Origin: an uncultured Pelagibacteraceae bacterium
GTDB taxonomy: Bacteria; Pseudomonadota; Alphaproteobacteria; Pelagibacterales; Pelagibacteraceae
DNA length: 64,000 nucleotides
Assembly: GCA_902592275.1 (NCBI GenBank)
Contig: CACJDW010000001.1
Coordinates: 111,175 to 175,174 of the forward strand
Direction of reading: 5' to 3'
The position numbers and the translations under genes are program-made. Positions 28,548 through 36,905 of the stretch are shown one piece after another. The notes beneath the pieces are model-generated. The model did no database searches. It was not told the origin of the DNA and saw nothing but the letters and a program-made list of their open reading frames with translations. How positions within the stretch are numbered: the first letter of the stretch is position 1; each line of letters begins with the position of its first letter.

Positions 28548-28572
28548 TGGGAATATATGGGATATTATGGGT
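28548..28572. promoter_or_regulatory. MraZ operator: three TGGGN boxes at 10-bp spacing
   Basis: On the plus strand TGGGA, TGGGA and TGGGT begin at 28548, 28558 and 28568, each separated by exactly five bases. This is the box size and spacing known for MraZ sites. A reverse-oriented copy (TCCCA, 28537-28541) makes an inverted pair with the first box (ATTCCCA-N6-TGGGAAT). The boxes sit at the predicted start of transcription and touch the -10 element, as expected for a repressor site. Confidence 0.75.
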
Positions 28573-28590
28573 TTTACAACTAGACGTCAA
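28562..28590 (-). promoter_or_regulatory. Predicted promoter of the mraZ-ftsZ dcw operon
   Basis: Read on the minus strand: TTGACG (28590-28585) as -35, a 17-bp spacer, and TAATAT (28567-28562) as -10. Transcription would begin near 28555, leaving a leader of about 38 bases with an AAAGGAA Shine-Dalgarno-like sequence before mraZ. Overlap with the TGGGN boxes supports function. It may drive all genes from mraZ to lpxC or beyond, since no later gap in that run exceeds about 66 bp. Confidence 0.6.
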
Positions 28591-28698
28591 CACCTAATAT
28601 TTTAGTACTTTTATTGTTTTAGTAATAAATAAAATAGAGACTTATACTTTTAAATGAGAACAAACTAAGAAACTTTAAGTGATTTTTTTATTTGATAT

Positions 28699-29053
28699 GC
28701 CAGATAAACTATAAGCCGGGTTCTGTCATTTAAACCTATCATTTGTCTAGGCTTAAGATCACTCTTAAGCTCAAGCAACTAACCCTGATGACTAGCCAAG
28801 GACGGCTTTTAGTTTTTCAACAATGTCATCTCTACTTAGTCTTGCTCCCAGTGGGGTTTTCCAGCGTTCATTGTTACCAATAGAACCGGTGCGCTCTTAC
28901 CACACCTTTTCACCCTTGCCATGTTATGGCGGTTTATTTTCTGTGGCACTATCCCTAGGGTTTCCCCCGCCAGGTATTACCTGGCACTGTGTCCTTGTAG
29001 AGCCCGGACTTTCCTCTTTAAAATAAATTAAAGCGATAAGTCATTTATCTGGC
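28699..29053 (-). ncRNA. rnpB: RNase P RNA, bacterial type A
   Basis: About 355 nt read on the minus strand. The ends pair as helix P1 (GCCAGATAAA at the 5' end, TTTATCTGGC at the 3' end). Universal core pieces are present: AGAGGAAAGTCCGGGCTC near the 5' end, GGTAAGAGCGCACCGG, the GGGAGCAAG region after L15, and ACAGAACCCGGCTTAT near the 3' end, forming P4. At the L15 position that contacts the tRNA CCA end the sequence is GGAAA rather than the E. coli GGTAA; variation at the third base is, as I recall, seen in other alphaproteobacteria. An open frame on the opposite strand (28823-29026) is a by-product. Confidence 0.95.
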
Positions 29054-29059
29054 AAACCC

Positions 29060-29087
29060 AATTTAGTACTAATCTTGAAAATTTCAA
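29060..29087 (-). promoter_or_regulatory. Predicted rnpB promoter
   Basis: On the minus strand TTGAAA (29087-29082), a 16-bp spacer and TAAATT (29065-29060) stand six bases before the predicted RNase P RNA 5' end at 29053. The fit to the sigma-70 consensus is moderate; the distance to the RNA start is right. The -35 lies in a small palindrome (CTTGAAAATTTCAAG). Confidence 0.4.
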
Positions 29088-29093
29088 GAAATT

Positions 29094-29837
29094 TTATGAA
29101 AACTTTTTTGCTAGATTATTACTAATAATCAAACATTCTTTATCAAGCTCGCCATTAACCAATTCTTGTCTAAATCTTCTTTGAAAAGCTTTGATAATAT
29201 AATTATTAAATTTTCTATTTTTCGAGTTTTCAGTTTTTTTAATTACATACCCAATTTTTGATAGATTGTTATAAAACATTTTTTTACTAACTTTATCTAA
29301 TTCAATTTTTCTATTTTTTTTAAGTGATTGCGTAGACAATGAATGCCATAAGCCAATATCTTGCTTTGCAAGCTCTTTCCATGGAAATTTTTCTCCTGGA
29401 TCCTTCTTTCTTTCTGGAGCAATATCCGAATGTCCTAAAATATTTTTAGACTTAATTTTATATTTTTTTATTAATATTTTGCTTAACTTTATTAAAGATT
29501 GAATTTGTTTTTTAGAAAATTTTTTATAATTATATTCATGTCCGGGATTATTGATTTCTATACCTATTGAATACCGATTTATATAATTTAAATGTTTCCA
29601 TCTAGATTTGCCGGCATGCCAAGCCACATATAAATCTGGTACCATAACAAAAGTTTCCCCATTTTTTTTAATAAAATAATGGCAGCTTACATCTGATTTG
29701 AAACTTGTTAATTTTTTGATAGCATCACTCTCTTTCTTGATTCCTGTATAATGAAAAATTAAAAATTTTATTTGAGATGTTTTTCTTTTGATTGGGTTAA
29801 AATTTGGTGAGTAATTATAAAAAATTTTTAATCTCAT
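29094..29837 (-). CDS. N-acetylmuramoyl-L-alanine amidase, AmpD/AmiD type
   Basis: A 247-residue zinc amidase (amidase_2 fold) that cuts between MurNAc and the stem peptide. Likely zinc ligands: His in FHYTG (about 29), His in LGHSD (about 130) and Asp in KKDPG. SCHYFIKKNGE, AWHAGKS and IGIEINNPGHE are further family motifs. A C-terminal extension of some 80 residues may be a peptidoglycan-binding module (as in AmiD), but there is no signal peptide or lipobox, so the protein appears cytosolic and may act in wall recycling like AmpD. Confidence 0.85.
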   Translation of the reverse strand: MRLKIFYNYSPNFNPIKRKTSQIKFLIFHYTGIKKESDAIKKLTSFKSDVSCHYFIKKNGETFVMVPDLYVAWHAGKSRWKHLNYINRYSIGIEINNPGHEYNYKKFSKKQIQSLIKLSKILIKKYKIKSKNILGHSDIAPERKKDPGEKFPWKELAKQDIGLWHSLSTQSLKKNRKIELDKVSKKMFYNNLSKIGYVIKKTENSKNRKFNNYIIKAFQRRFRQELVNGELDKECLIISNNLAKKFS

Positions 29838-29899
29838 ATTAGTTGTATTATTAGATAATTTTAGGCCATATTTAAGTCATTTTTAGCACTAAATCTTGA

Positions 29900-29929
29900 T
29901 TTACTTTAGATGCATATACACTATATAAT
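29900..29929 (+). promoter_or_regulatory. Predicted mlaA promoter, possibly giving a leaderless transcript
   Basis: TTTACT (29900-29905), an 18-bp spacer and a perfect TATAAT (29924-29929). Transcription should begin around 29936, only about three bases before the mlaA ATG at 29939, so the message would have almost no 5' leader; there is no Shine-Dalgarno sequence. The rest of the 101-bp divergent gap shows no other clear element. Confidence 0.4.
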
Positions 29930-29938
29930 TCTTAACAA

Positions 29939-30730
29939 ATGATAAAATTTTTAAAAATAACTTTTTTATTTTTTTTTCTTATATCCAGTGCTTTAGCTGG
30001 ATCAGACGGAAAATTAGAATTATCAAAAAAAAATGATTCCACTAAAGATTGCTTTGAAACTTTAAACAGAGCAACTTTTAAACTCAATCAAGGTTTAGAT
30101 AAAGCCATTTTAAAACCAGTCGCAAAAGGATATAGATCTTTGCCAGCTCCTGTAAAAAAGGGAACCAGTAATGTTTTAAACAATTTATCTACTTTAATAA
30201 CTATTCCGAACAATTTACTACAGGGTGACATTAAACTAGCTGGGATTAACACAGGAAGACTAATTGTGAATACAACAATTGGAATACTTGGTATATTTGA
30301 TCCTGCATCTGAAATGGGTTTTCCAAAATATATTAAAGAAGATTATGGACAAACACTTGGAACTTGGGGAGTCGGCCCAGGTTGTTATTTGGTTTTACCA
30401 GTTTTAGGACCATCTACAATCAGAGATACAGGAGGAATGTTCATAAATGTATTAGGTGGTGATCCTTATTACAATATTTCAGTAAATGGAAATAATGAAT
30501 ACCTAGATGGTGAATTGTTTGCTGTTACCAAAATATTATCAGGTGTAGAATTTAGGGCAAACAATGTTGAGTCATTAGATAATTTGGAAAAGAATTCTGT
30601 AGATTTTTATGCTTCAGTAAGAAGTCTGTATACACAAGATAGAGAAAATAAAATCAAAAATATTCAAAGGGGAAGTATAGAAGTAATCTATAAAGAAGAC
30701 AGTGATTGGGAAGAAATAGATACAAGATAA
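29939..30730 (+). CDS. mlaA: Outer-membrane lipid-asymmetry protein MlaA (VacJ)
   Basis: A 263-residue MlaA-family protein. Signal peptide at about 1-20 (ISSALA, then GSDG), then the MlaA domain: FETLNRATFKLNQGLD, IPNNLLQGD, LGTWGVGPGCYLVLPVLGPSTIRDTGG and DPYYNI. In E. coli MlaA sits in the outer membrane as a lipoprotein and removes misplaced phospholipids from the outer leaflet. Here no lipobox cysteine follows the signal sequence (the first Cys is residue 38), so lipid anchoring is doubtful. mlaC is 12 bp downstream; mlaFED are not in the window. Confidence 0.92.
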   Translation: MIKFLKITFLFFFLISSALAGSDGKLELSKKNDSTKDCFETLNRATFKLNQGLDKAILKPVAKGYRSLPAPVKKGTSNVLNNLSTLITIPNNLLQGDIKLAGINTGRLIVNTTIGILGIFDPASEMGFPKYIKEDYGQTLGTWGVGPGCYLVLPVLGPSTIRDTGGMFINVLGGDPYYNISVNGNNEYLDGELFAVTKILSGVEFRANNVESLDNLEKNSVDFYASVRSLYTQDRENKIKNIQRGSIEVIYKEDSDWEEIDTR

Positions 30731-30742
30731 TTAAAAAATAAG

Positions 30743-31336
30743 ATGAAAAAAAAACTTATTTTAACTCTATTTTTCATAACTTTTCTAACAAACTCTAATC
30801 TTGCATACTCTATTTCACCAGATGTCTTTATTCAATCCACAGTAAATAGGGCGTCTCAAGTATTATCAGAAAATATCTCTAGAGAGGAAAAAATAAATAA
30901 ACTTAAATTAATAGCAAAAGAGACTGTAGATATAAGAGGCGTTGGGTTCTACTCTTTGGGATCTGCTAGAAAAAATTTAAGCAATGAACAAATAAATATT
31001 TATTCAGATTTGTTTGAGCAATATTTTCTCAAAAGTTTTTCAAGTAGATTGGCAGAATACACAAATCCTGAAATTGAGGTTAAAGATAAAGAGGTATTAA
31101 ATGAAAACTATACAATTGTAAAAAGTATTTTAGTTAGTACGTCCGAAAGACCTGAAATCAAAATTGACTGGAGAGTTTATACAAAAAATAAAAATAATCC
31201 TTTAATTAGAGATTTAATTATTGAGGGTCTAAGTCTTGCGAGAACACAAAAAGAAGAGTTTTCATCTATATTAAATTCTAATGATGGGAATATAAACTCA
31301 TTGTTTAAAAAATTAGAGGAATTTTCAAACAATTAA
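30743..31336 (+). CDS. mlaC: Periplasmic phospholipid-binding protein MlaC (Ttg2D)
   Basis: A 197-residue protein with a cleavable signal peptide (about 1-23, SNLAYS). The MlaC domain follows: TVDIRGVGFYSLGSARKNLS, LFEQYFLKSFSSRLAEY and the WRVYTKNKNNPLIRDLIIEGLSLARTQ segment. MlaC carries phospholipid between outer-membrane MlaA and the inner-membrane MlaFEDB transporter. Pairing with mlaA supports the call. It ends 17 bp before a convergent tRNA gene. Confidence 0.92.
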   Translation: MKKKLILTLFFITFLTNSNLAYSISPDVFIQSTVNRASQVLSENISREEKINKLKLIAKETVDIRGVGFYSLGSARKNLSNEQINIYSDLFEQYFLKSFSSRLAEYTNPEIEVKDKEVLNENYTIVKSILVSTSERPEIKIDWRVYTKNKNNPLIRDLIIEGLSLARTQKEEFSSILNSNDGNINSLFKKLEEFSNN

Positions 31337-31353
31337 ACATAAAATTAATTTGT

Positions 31354-31430
31354 TGGTGGGCCCGCCAGGACTCGAACCTGGGACCAATACATTATGAGTG
31401 TACTGCTCTAACCAACTGAGCTACAGGCCC
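31354..31430 (-). tRNA. tRNA with anticodon CAU, probably tRNA-Ile2 (lysidine type)
   Basis: A 77-nt cloverleaf with encoded CCA. Minus-strand landmarks: acceptor GGGCCTG, D-arm GCTCAGTTGGTTAGAGC, anticodon loop CTCATAA, T-arm CCAGGTTCGAGTCCTGG, discriminator A73. CAU can be elongator Met, initiator Met or Ile read after lysidine modification. The acceptor has C4-G69 and C5-G68, pairs used by TilS on E. coli tRNA-Ile2, and the TTGGTC after the anticodon stem resembles E. coli ileX. Not initiator, since G1-C72 is paired. Elongator Met remains possible. Confidence 0.9.
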
Positions 31431-31506
31431 AAATATTTTCAAGTTGATATACAATGTTTAAATAGCACATTCCACAAAAATTTGAATATGTTTGTTATAT
31501 AAATAG

Positions 31507-31536
31507 TTGTATTTTCTAATCTACAAAAGTTATAAT
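31507..31536 (+). promoter_or_regulatory. Predicted promoter of the glycosyltransferase pair
   Basis: TTGTAT (31507-31512), 18-bp spacer and a perfect TATAAT (31531-31536), 22 bases before the ATG of the GT2 gene. The -35 matches poorly; the -10 is strong. In such A/T-rich DNA chance matches are common. Confidence 0.3.
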
Positions 31537-31558
31537 TTAAACTAATCTAAATATTTTA

Positions 31559-32260
31559 ATGATAAGAAAAAAACTAAGTATAATTATTCCAGTATTTAAT
31601 GAAGAAAAAACAATTTCCCAAGTATTGGAAAAAGTTCTTGAATTTAATTTGCAAGATAAAGAGGTGATAGTAGTTAATGATGGCTCAACAGACTCAACTA
31701 AAAAAATTTTAGATGATAGTTTCTCAAATAAGAAAGATTTAATAATTATAAGTAAAGATAAAAACAGAGGTAAAGGTTTTGCTGTAAGAGAAGGAATAAA
31801 TGCATCAACAGGTGACATTATATTAATACAAGATGCCGATACTGAGTATGATCCTAATGACTTTAAAATTTTGTTAGATCCGATAAATAAAGGTTATGCT
31901 GAAGTAGTTTATGGATCTAGATTTATTGGATCTAACCCTCATAGAGTGATGTACTTCGCAAATAGAATTGCAAACTCTTTTTTAACTTTTTTTTCTAATC
32001 TACTAACTAATTTAAATCTTACTGATATGGAAACTGGATATAAGGTATTTAATAAAGAATTACTTAACAACTTTGAACTCAAAGAAAATGATTTTGGCTT
32101 TGAGCCAGAATTAACAATGAAATTGGCAAAAACGAAATGTAGATTTTATGAAGTTGGAATTTCTTACAAGGGAAGAACTTATGAAGAAGGAAAAAAAATT
32201 AGGGCAATAGATTTTTTCAAAGCTTTAATAGTATTAATTCGATACAAGTTTTTTAGATGA
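31559..32260 (+). CDS. Family 2 glycosyltransferase (polyprenyl-phosphate sugar synthase-like)
   Basis: A 233-residue GT-A fold enzyme: IIPVFNEEKTISQVL (about 6-20), VVNDGSTDSTKKIL (about 39-52), KNRGKGFAVREG, and the metal-binding IQDADTEYDP (about 90-99). The late TDMETGYKVF and EPELTMKLAK segments resemble the dolichol/undecaprenyl-phosphate mannose or glucose synthase group. No membrane helix follows the catalytic part. It is coupled by ATGA to a multi-helix protein that could use its lipid-linked sugar; that pairing is my inference. The sugar is unknown. Confidence 0.85.
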   Translation: MIRKKLSIIIPVFNEEKTISQVLEKVLEFNLQDKEVIVVNDGSTDSTKKILDDSFSNKKDLIIISKDKNRGKGFAVREGINASTGDIILIQDADTEYDPNDFKILLDPINKGYAEVVYGSRFIGSNPHRVMYFANRIANSFLTFFSNLLTNLNLTDMETGYKVFNKELLNNFELKENDFGFEPELTMKLAKTKCRFYEVGISYKGRTYEEGKKIRAIDFFKALIVLIRYKFFR

Positions 32261-33624
32261 TCTCAAATAAAAAAATTTTTTGGGTAATTTTTTTTGGCCT
32301 AATAGTTTCAGTTTCATTATCATTATTCAATATCTCAAAATTTGATAAAAATATCATTTTGAAAGATGGATCATTGGGCCATAAAATGATTAAAAGTGAT
32401 ATTTTATATCACTACAAAATTGCTGAAGACATTAAAAATGATTTGGAAAACAAGAATTATTTTGAAACGGGAGGTTTTTTTGAAAGAAACTATTTGCCTT
32501 CAAAAATTTTTTTGATTTTTTCACTGATTTCTGGTGAAGAGCTATTTGATGATAAGGAAAATAAAACAATAGTTTCAACTAACAATAAAAAAATAAATTT
32601 ACTAATATTTCAATCTTTATTCTATTTCTTATGTCTATATTTCTTTTGTACGGAGCTATCAAAAAAAACAAATAATCAAATTGGTTTATATGTTTGTATA
32701 TTTTTAAGCTTTGAACCAACTATTTTGCAATGGCATTCTTCTTTTTGGACTGAAAGTATTTTTCTATCTCTTCAGATTTTATTCCTTTCAATATTAATTA
32801 TTGATAGAAAAAATAGTATTTCCTTTTTACTGCTTGGTTTAATTTTAGGTTTTATGTTTTTACAAAGGTCAGCAGCAATATTTTATGTTGTTCCAGTTTT
32901 GTTATATATGGTTATTTTTTTTAAAAATCATACTTTTAAAATAGTTTATTTTTTATTTGGTTATTTATTAATTTGTAGCGTTGTGGGTTACAATAATTTT
33001 CAAAGATCTGGTGTTATATATTTTTCTCCAGGAGATCAAAAATTCGCATTTGCTGAATATATGTTACCGACAATAATATCTAAGAATGAAAAAATATCAT
33101 TAATTGAAGCTTACAAAAAAATTACTAATAAAGAAAAGGAAATAATTGACTCAAATAATTTAAATTTAGATATTGAGAAGGATTACGTATTATATTCTCA
33201 AAAGCTAAGAAATTATTCTTTTTTATATTTTATTCAAAATCCAATAATTACATTTAATCATGTAATAAAAAAAAGTTTACATTTTGGGGTTTTGGATCCT
33301 GTATGGGGATATTATACTCATGTTTATGATAGGGATGGAAAAGATTATATTAACAGCAAAGATCATTCATTTTGGATAAAATATAGAATTATATATTCAC
33401 TTTTAATTTATATAGTTGTAGCAGTTGGCTTATTAGATAGTTTAAGGAAAATAGAGATAAAAACTAATTTTCTTTTGATTTTATCATTATTATATTTTTT
33501 CTTTATATTAAGCTGGATGGGTAAAACACGATACTTTACACCGTGTTTAATATATTTATCTATATATTTTAGTATTGGATTAAATAAAATTTTAGCTTTT
33601 AAGAATAAAAAAAAAATTAATTAA
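32257..33624 (+). CDS. Polytopic membrane protein, GT-C glycosyltransferase-like
   Basis: A 455-residue protein with about nine to eleven predicted membrane helices, starting with one at 9-27, then an extracytoplasmic loop rich in charged residues (about 28-110). FWTESIFLSLQ and LQRSAAIFYVVP recall the ESLF and RP-x-G segments of the PMT/ArnT-type (GT39-like) transferases that take sugars from polyprenyl phosphates. A second soluble segment (about 255-330) separates the helix groups. The clear acidic motif of the first loop is not certain, so the family call is tentative. The ATGA overlap with the GT2 gene implies joint function. Confidence 0.5.
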   Translation: MISNKKIFWVIFFGLIVSVSLSLFNISKFDKNIILKDGSLGHKMIKSDILYHYKIAEDIKNDLENKNYFETGGFFERNYLPSKIFLIFSLISGEELFDDKENKTIVSTNNKKINLLIFQSLFYFLCLYFFCTELSKKTNNQIGLYVCIFLSFEPTILQWHSSFWTESIFLSLQILFLSILIIDRKNSISFLLLGLILGFMFLQRSAAIFYVVPVLLYMVIFFKNHTFKIVYFLFGYLLICSVVGYNNFQRSGVIYFSPGDQKFAFAEYMLPTIISKNEKISLIEAYKKITNKEKEIIDSNNLNLDIEKDYVLYSQKLRNYSFLYFIQNPIITFNHVIKKSLHFGVLDPVWGYYTHVYDRDGKDYINSKDHSFWIKYRIIYSLLIYIVVAVGLLDSLRKIEIKTNFLLILSLLYFFFILSWMGKTRYFTPCLIYLSIYFSIGLNKILAFKNKKKIN

Positions 33625-33635
33625 TTTAAAAATTT

Positions 33636-33711
33636 TGGTGGGCCGTGTTGGTTACGCTCCAACTACCCCTGCAATGTCAATGCAGTACTCTGACTATTGA
33701 GCTAACGGCCC
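33636..33711 (-). tRNA. tRNA-Val, anticodon GAC
   Basis: A 76-nt cloverleaf with encoded CCA. Minus-strand acceptor GGGCCGT pairs with ACGGCCC; the D-arm is GCTCAATAGTCAGAGT; the anticodon stem CTGCA/TGCAG encloses loop TTGACAT, giving anticodon GAC (valine codons GUC and GUU). The T-arm holds GTTGGAGCGTAACCAAC. Its 3' end is 11 bp from the convergent membrane-protein gene. Confidence 0.93.
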
Positions 33712-33727
33712 TTATATTATTGATTAT

Positions 33728-34987
33728 TTATTTTTTATAAATTTTATATTTAAATAGATTTGTTTTCAAATCAGAAGCGTAAAAAATACCAAGATTTATT
33801 AAAAATAATGTTATTGTAAAATCTCCAAAAAATGCACCTGAGGGTATAACTGGCAAAAAAGTTAACAGCATATAAATCAAAGATCCCATCTGAAGATAAT
33901 TAGAGCCAGACATAACCTCTCTAATCCTTGAAAATATAAGCTTATATAAAATATAAAATATTAATATGAATCCAGCCAGTCCGTGTTCAGATAATAATTC
34001 AAAATAAATTTGATGTGGGTGAGTTTGGCAAACATACTGGGCTTTATTTTTTTGTTCCTTTATATTTTCTTTACAAGTTTCAATTCTGTAATTTTTATTT
34101 CCAACACCTAAAATAGGGTTATTCCTAAATACCTGATACCCTGACTTATACAAATTAACATAGATATTATCTGTGTTGAGATAAGTTTTGAATTGACTTG
34201 TATATCTCATTTTTAAAAAGTTTGAATTAGATACAAAAAAAACGATAATAATTATAAATGAAATAAAAAAAGTGATTTTATATTTAAGATTTATTTTTTT
34301 ATAAAATAAGATAAATAAAAGAAAACCTAAAATAGCTTTGATACTATTAGATCTTTCACCTGTAGTAATTATTGCTAATAAAAAAAATATTCCAAATAAT
34401 AAAACTACATAATTATATTTGGTATCCACTTTATCTAACAAATAACCTAAAAATATCATATAAAAACCAAAAAGAAATCCACCAACAATCGGCTCGTTTT
34501 TGAAAAAACTTACTATTCTTGATCCTCCTGCACCACCATATAACCCTCCATATCCAAGTATATTTTTTCCAAATGTTCCTTCAATGAAGACGTCAAAAAC
34601 AACTACAATCAATGTTATTAACCAAACTATTAAAACTTTATTTAGAAATTTTTTTTCAATCAAAAAATAATTAATTGCTACGAAAAATATTATAATTCTC
34701 AAAAAACCTAAATTCCTATAAATTCCGATACTCGAGTCTATTGAGACAAATAAATTTATTATTAAATAAGCATATAATATTAAAAAATATTTGAAAGTTT
34801 CACTTTTTAAAAAAAAAAAGTCTTTTTGAAAAAAAAGATATATTAAAAACGATAGGTCAATTATTATAATTGTTGATAGTGAAAAAGCAGGTCCAATTAA
34901 AAAAGATAAAGGTATAATTGAAAATAAAAAAAAGAAATAGTTATAAATTAATTTATTTTCCATAACTAAGTTTTTCAAAGAAGACAT
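33728..34987 (-). CDS. O-antigen ligase/polymerase-like membrane protein (WaaL/Wzy family)
   Basis: A 419-residue protein with around ten to twelve membrane helices. A large extracytoplasmic loop near residues 255-330 ends in HPHQIYFELLSEHGLAGFIL, the Wzy_C-type motif with the catalytic-region histidine. Such proteins join O-polysaccharide to lipid A-core or polymerise repeat units. YRNLGFLRI and ERSNSIKAILGF are other typical segments. WaaL and Wzy cannot be separated by sequence. It is 16 bp past tRNA-Val, near the GT2 and GT-C-like genes, which favours a role in surface glycan. Confidence 0.78.
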   Translation of the reverse strand: MSSLKNLVMENKLIYNYFFFLFSIIPLSFLIGPAFSLSTIIIIDLSFLIYLFFQKDFFFLKSETFKYFLILYAYLIINLFVSIDSSIGIYRNLGFLRIIIFFVAINYFLIEKKFLNKVLIVWLITLIVVVFDVFIEGTFGKNILGYGGLYGGAGGSRIVSFFKNEPIVGGFLFGFYMIFLGYLLDKVDTKYNYVVLLFGIFFLLAIITTGERSNSIKAILGFLLFILFYKKINLKYKITFFISFIIIIVFFVSNSNFLKMRYTSQFKTYLNTDNIYVNLYKSGYQVFRNNPILGVGNKNYRIETCKENIKEQKNKAQYVCQTHPHQIYFELLSEHGLAGFILIFYILYKLIFSRIREVMSGSNYLQMGSLIYMLLTFLPVIPSGAFFGDFTITLFLINLGIFYASDLKTNLFKYKIYKK

Positions 34988-35014
34988 CTTTAGTGAAAGA
35001 TATCATTAGAAAAT

Positions 35015-36838
35015 TTAACTTTCTAGAAAGCTTTTTAATTGTTTAGATCTACTTGGATGTTTTAATTTTCTAAGTGCTTTTGCTTCAATTTGTCTAATTC
35101 TTTCTCTAGTAACTGAAAATTGTAGTCCCACTTCTTCGAGAGTATGATCAGTATTCATGCCAACTCCAAATCTCATTCTCAATACTCTTTCTTCTCTGGG
35201 TGTTAAAGTAGACAAAATTTTTGTTGTCGCCTCTCCTAAATTTGATTTTATTGCTTGTTCTAAAGGAGCCAAAGCTTTGGTATCTTCTATAAAATCTCCT
35301 AAACTACTATCTTCCTCATCTCCAACAGGTTTTTCGAGAGAAACAGGCTCTTTAGAAATTTTTAAAACTTTTCTTACTTTATCAAGAGGCATTCTTAACT
35401 TATTTGCTAATTCTTCTGGAGTTGCTTCTCTTCCAAATTCACTTAAGATCAATCTTTGTGTTCTAACAATTTTGTTGATTGTTTCAATCATGTGCACTGG
35501 AATTCTAATAGTTCTTGCCTGGTCAGCAATTGACCTTGTGATTGCTTGTCTGATCCACCAAGTTGCATAAGTAGAAAATTTGTATCCTCTTCTGTATTCA
35601 AATTTGTCAACTGCTTTCATTAAACCAATATTTCCCTCTTGAATTAAATCTAAAAATTGAAGACCCCTATTAGTGTATTTTTTTGCAATCGAGATGACCA
35701 ATCTTAAATTAGCCTCTACCATTTCTTTTTTTGCTATCCTTGACTCTTTTTCACCTTTTTGAACTCTACTAACTAATTTTTTAAAATCTGTTACAGAAAT
35801 TCCAAGTTTATGACTTATTTCTATCAATCTTTCTTTTATATTCTTAAATTCATCTTTATTTTTAGAAAAGAATTGTTTCCAAATTGAGTTGGTATCCAAA
35901 AACTTTTTAAGATTAGGATTTATTTCATTTCCAACATAGAATTTAATGAATTCACCTCTTGAAATTTTATGATCCATTGCAAGTCTCAATAAATTACCTT
36001 CTAAAGATATTATTTTTTTATTTTCTATGTAATGTTTTTGAACTAGTTCTTCTAGAACTGGTGGCGATAATTGTAATGATTTTATATTTTCTAATATATC
36101 ATTTACAATTTTTTCATAACCTTTCTCTTTTGCGGGTGAAAAATTTTGTGAATTTAAAACACAGTCTAATTTTTCTTTTTGGTATTTTATTAATTTTGTA
36201 TACTCTTTTGTAAGATTATTAATTGTTTTTAAAACTTTTGGTTTTATTTCAGACTCCATTGCTGCGAGAGTAGGATTAAAGTCATCATCTTCTTCGCTTG
36301 CTCCCTCATCTTTATCTGCTTCTCCTGAATTTTTCTGTTTTGCGCTCGGACCTGTAGACTCATCTTCCATATAATTTGTATCAATATCAATAATTTCTCT
36401 AACAAGAATTTCGTCTTTTTGTAGTTTTTCATTCCATTCAAAAAACTGCTGAGCTGTTATAGGACTTTGAGAAAGTGCAATTAGCATAACATCTTTTCCA
36501 GCCTCTATTCTTTTGGCAATTGCTATTTCACCCTCTCTAGAAAGTAATTCTACACCTCCCATTTCACGTAAGTACATTCTTATGGGATCATCACTTTTTT
36601 CAATTGTCTTACCTTCATCTTTTGAAGTATTTTCTTTTTTTCTTAATACTTTAAAATCAGATTTTTTTTCTACTAATACAATGCTTTCATCTAAAATATG
36701 AATGAAAGCTTGTCCTAAATTTTCATCAGATAAATTTCTTTTTCCTAAAGATTTAGCAAGTTCCTCATATGTTATAAACCCTCTATGGGTTCCTCGACCC
36801 ATTAATCTAGCAAATGATTTTGTAATAATTCTTTCCAC
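35015..36838 (-). CDS. rpoD: Primary sigma factor RpoD (sigma-70)
   Basis: A 607-residue housekeeping sigma factor beginning with GTG; no better ATG precedes it. Region 1.1 ([14 protein letters not shown]) and 1.2 ([22 protein letters not shown]) are followed by a non-conserved acidic insert (about 150-200). Region 2 ([48 protein letters not shown]), region 3 and region 4.2 ([24 protein letters not shown]) complete it. It lies after yqeY and dnaG, the macromolecular-synthesis operon, although 67 bp separate it from dnaG, enough for its own promoter. Confidence 0.98.
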   Translation of the reverse strand: MERIITKSFARLMGRGTHRGFITYEELAKSLGKRNLSDENLGQAFIHILDESIVLVEKKSDFKVLRKKENTSKDEGKTIEKSDDPIRMYLREMGGVELLSREGEIAIAKRIEAGKDVMLIALSQSPITAQQFFEWNEKLQKDEILVREIIDIDTNYMEDESTGPSAKQKNSGEADKDEGASEEDDDFNPTLAAMESEIKPKVLKTINNLTKEYTKLIKYQKEKLDCVLNSQNFSPAKEKGYEKIVNDILENIKSLQLSPPVLEELVQKHYIENKKIISLEGNLLRLAMDHKISRGEFIKFYVGNEINPNLKKFLDTNSIWKQFFSKNKDEFKNIKERLIEISHKLGISVTDFKKLVSRVQKGEKESRIAKKEMVEANLRLVISIAKKYTNRGLQFLDLIQEGNIGLMKAVDKFEYRRGYKFSTYATWWIRQAITRSIADQARTIRIPVHMIETINKIVRTQRLILSEFGREATPEELANKLRMPLDKVRKVLKISKEPVSLEKPVGDEEDSSLGDFIEDTKALAPLEQAIKSNLGEATTKILSTLTPREERVLRMRFGVGMNTDHTLEEVGLQFSVTRERIRQIEAKALRKLKHPSRSKQLKSFLES

Positions 36839-36905
36839 AGTAATAAAAGTTAGGAGATCTTATATAATGTCAATTATATAAAAATCCATTACTAATTTAG
36901 TCAGT

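Noticed and set aside
28518-28698. A possible small gene in the 181-bp gap between mraZ and rnpB
   Set aside because: Only very short frames occur; the gap is explained by the mraZ promoter, operator and leader.
28860-28885. RNase P L15 reads GGAAA instead of GGTAA, possibly a changed tRNA CCA contact
   Set aside because: The third base of this motif varies among bacteria, and the tRNA genes here encode CCA normally; not enough to claim a novelty.
28823-29026. 67-residue open frame on the plus strand
   Set aside because: It runs antisense through the conserved core of the RNase P RNA; the frame is open only because of that RNA's sequence.
35157-36701. Several open frames of 62-137 residues on the plus strand opposite rpoD
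   Set aside because: They are shadows of the rpoD coding sequence; translations show no recognisable domain.
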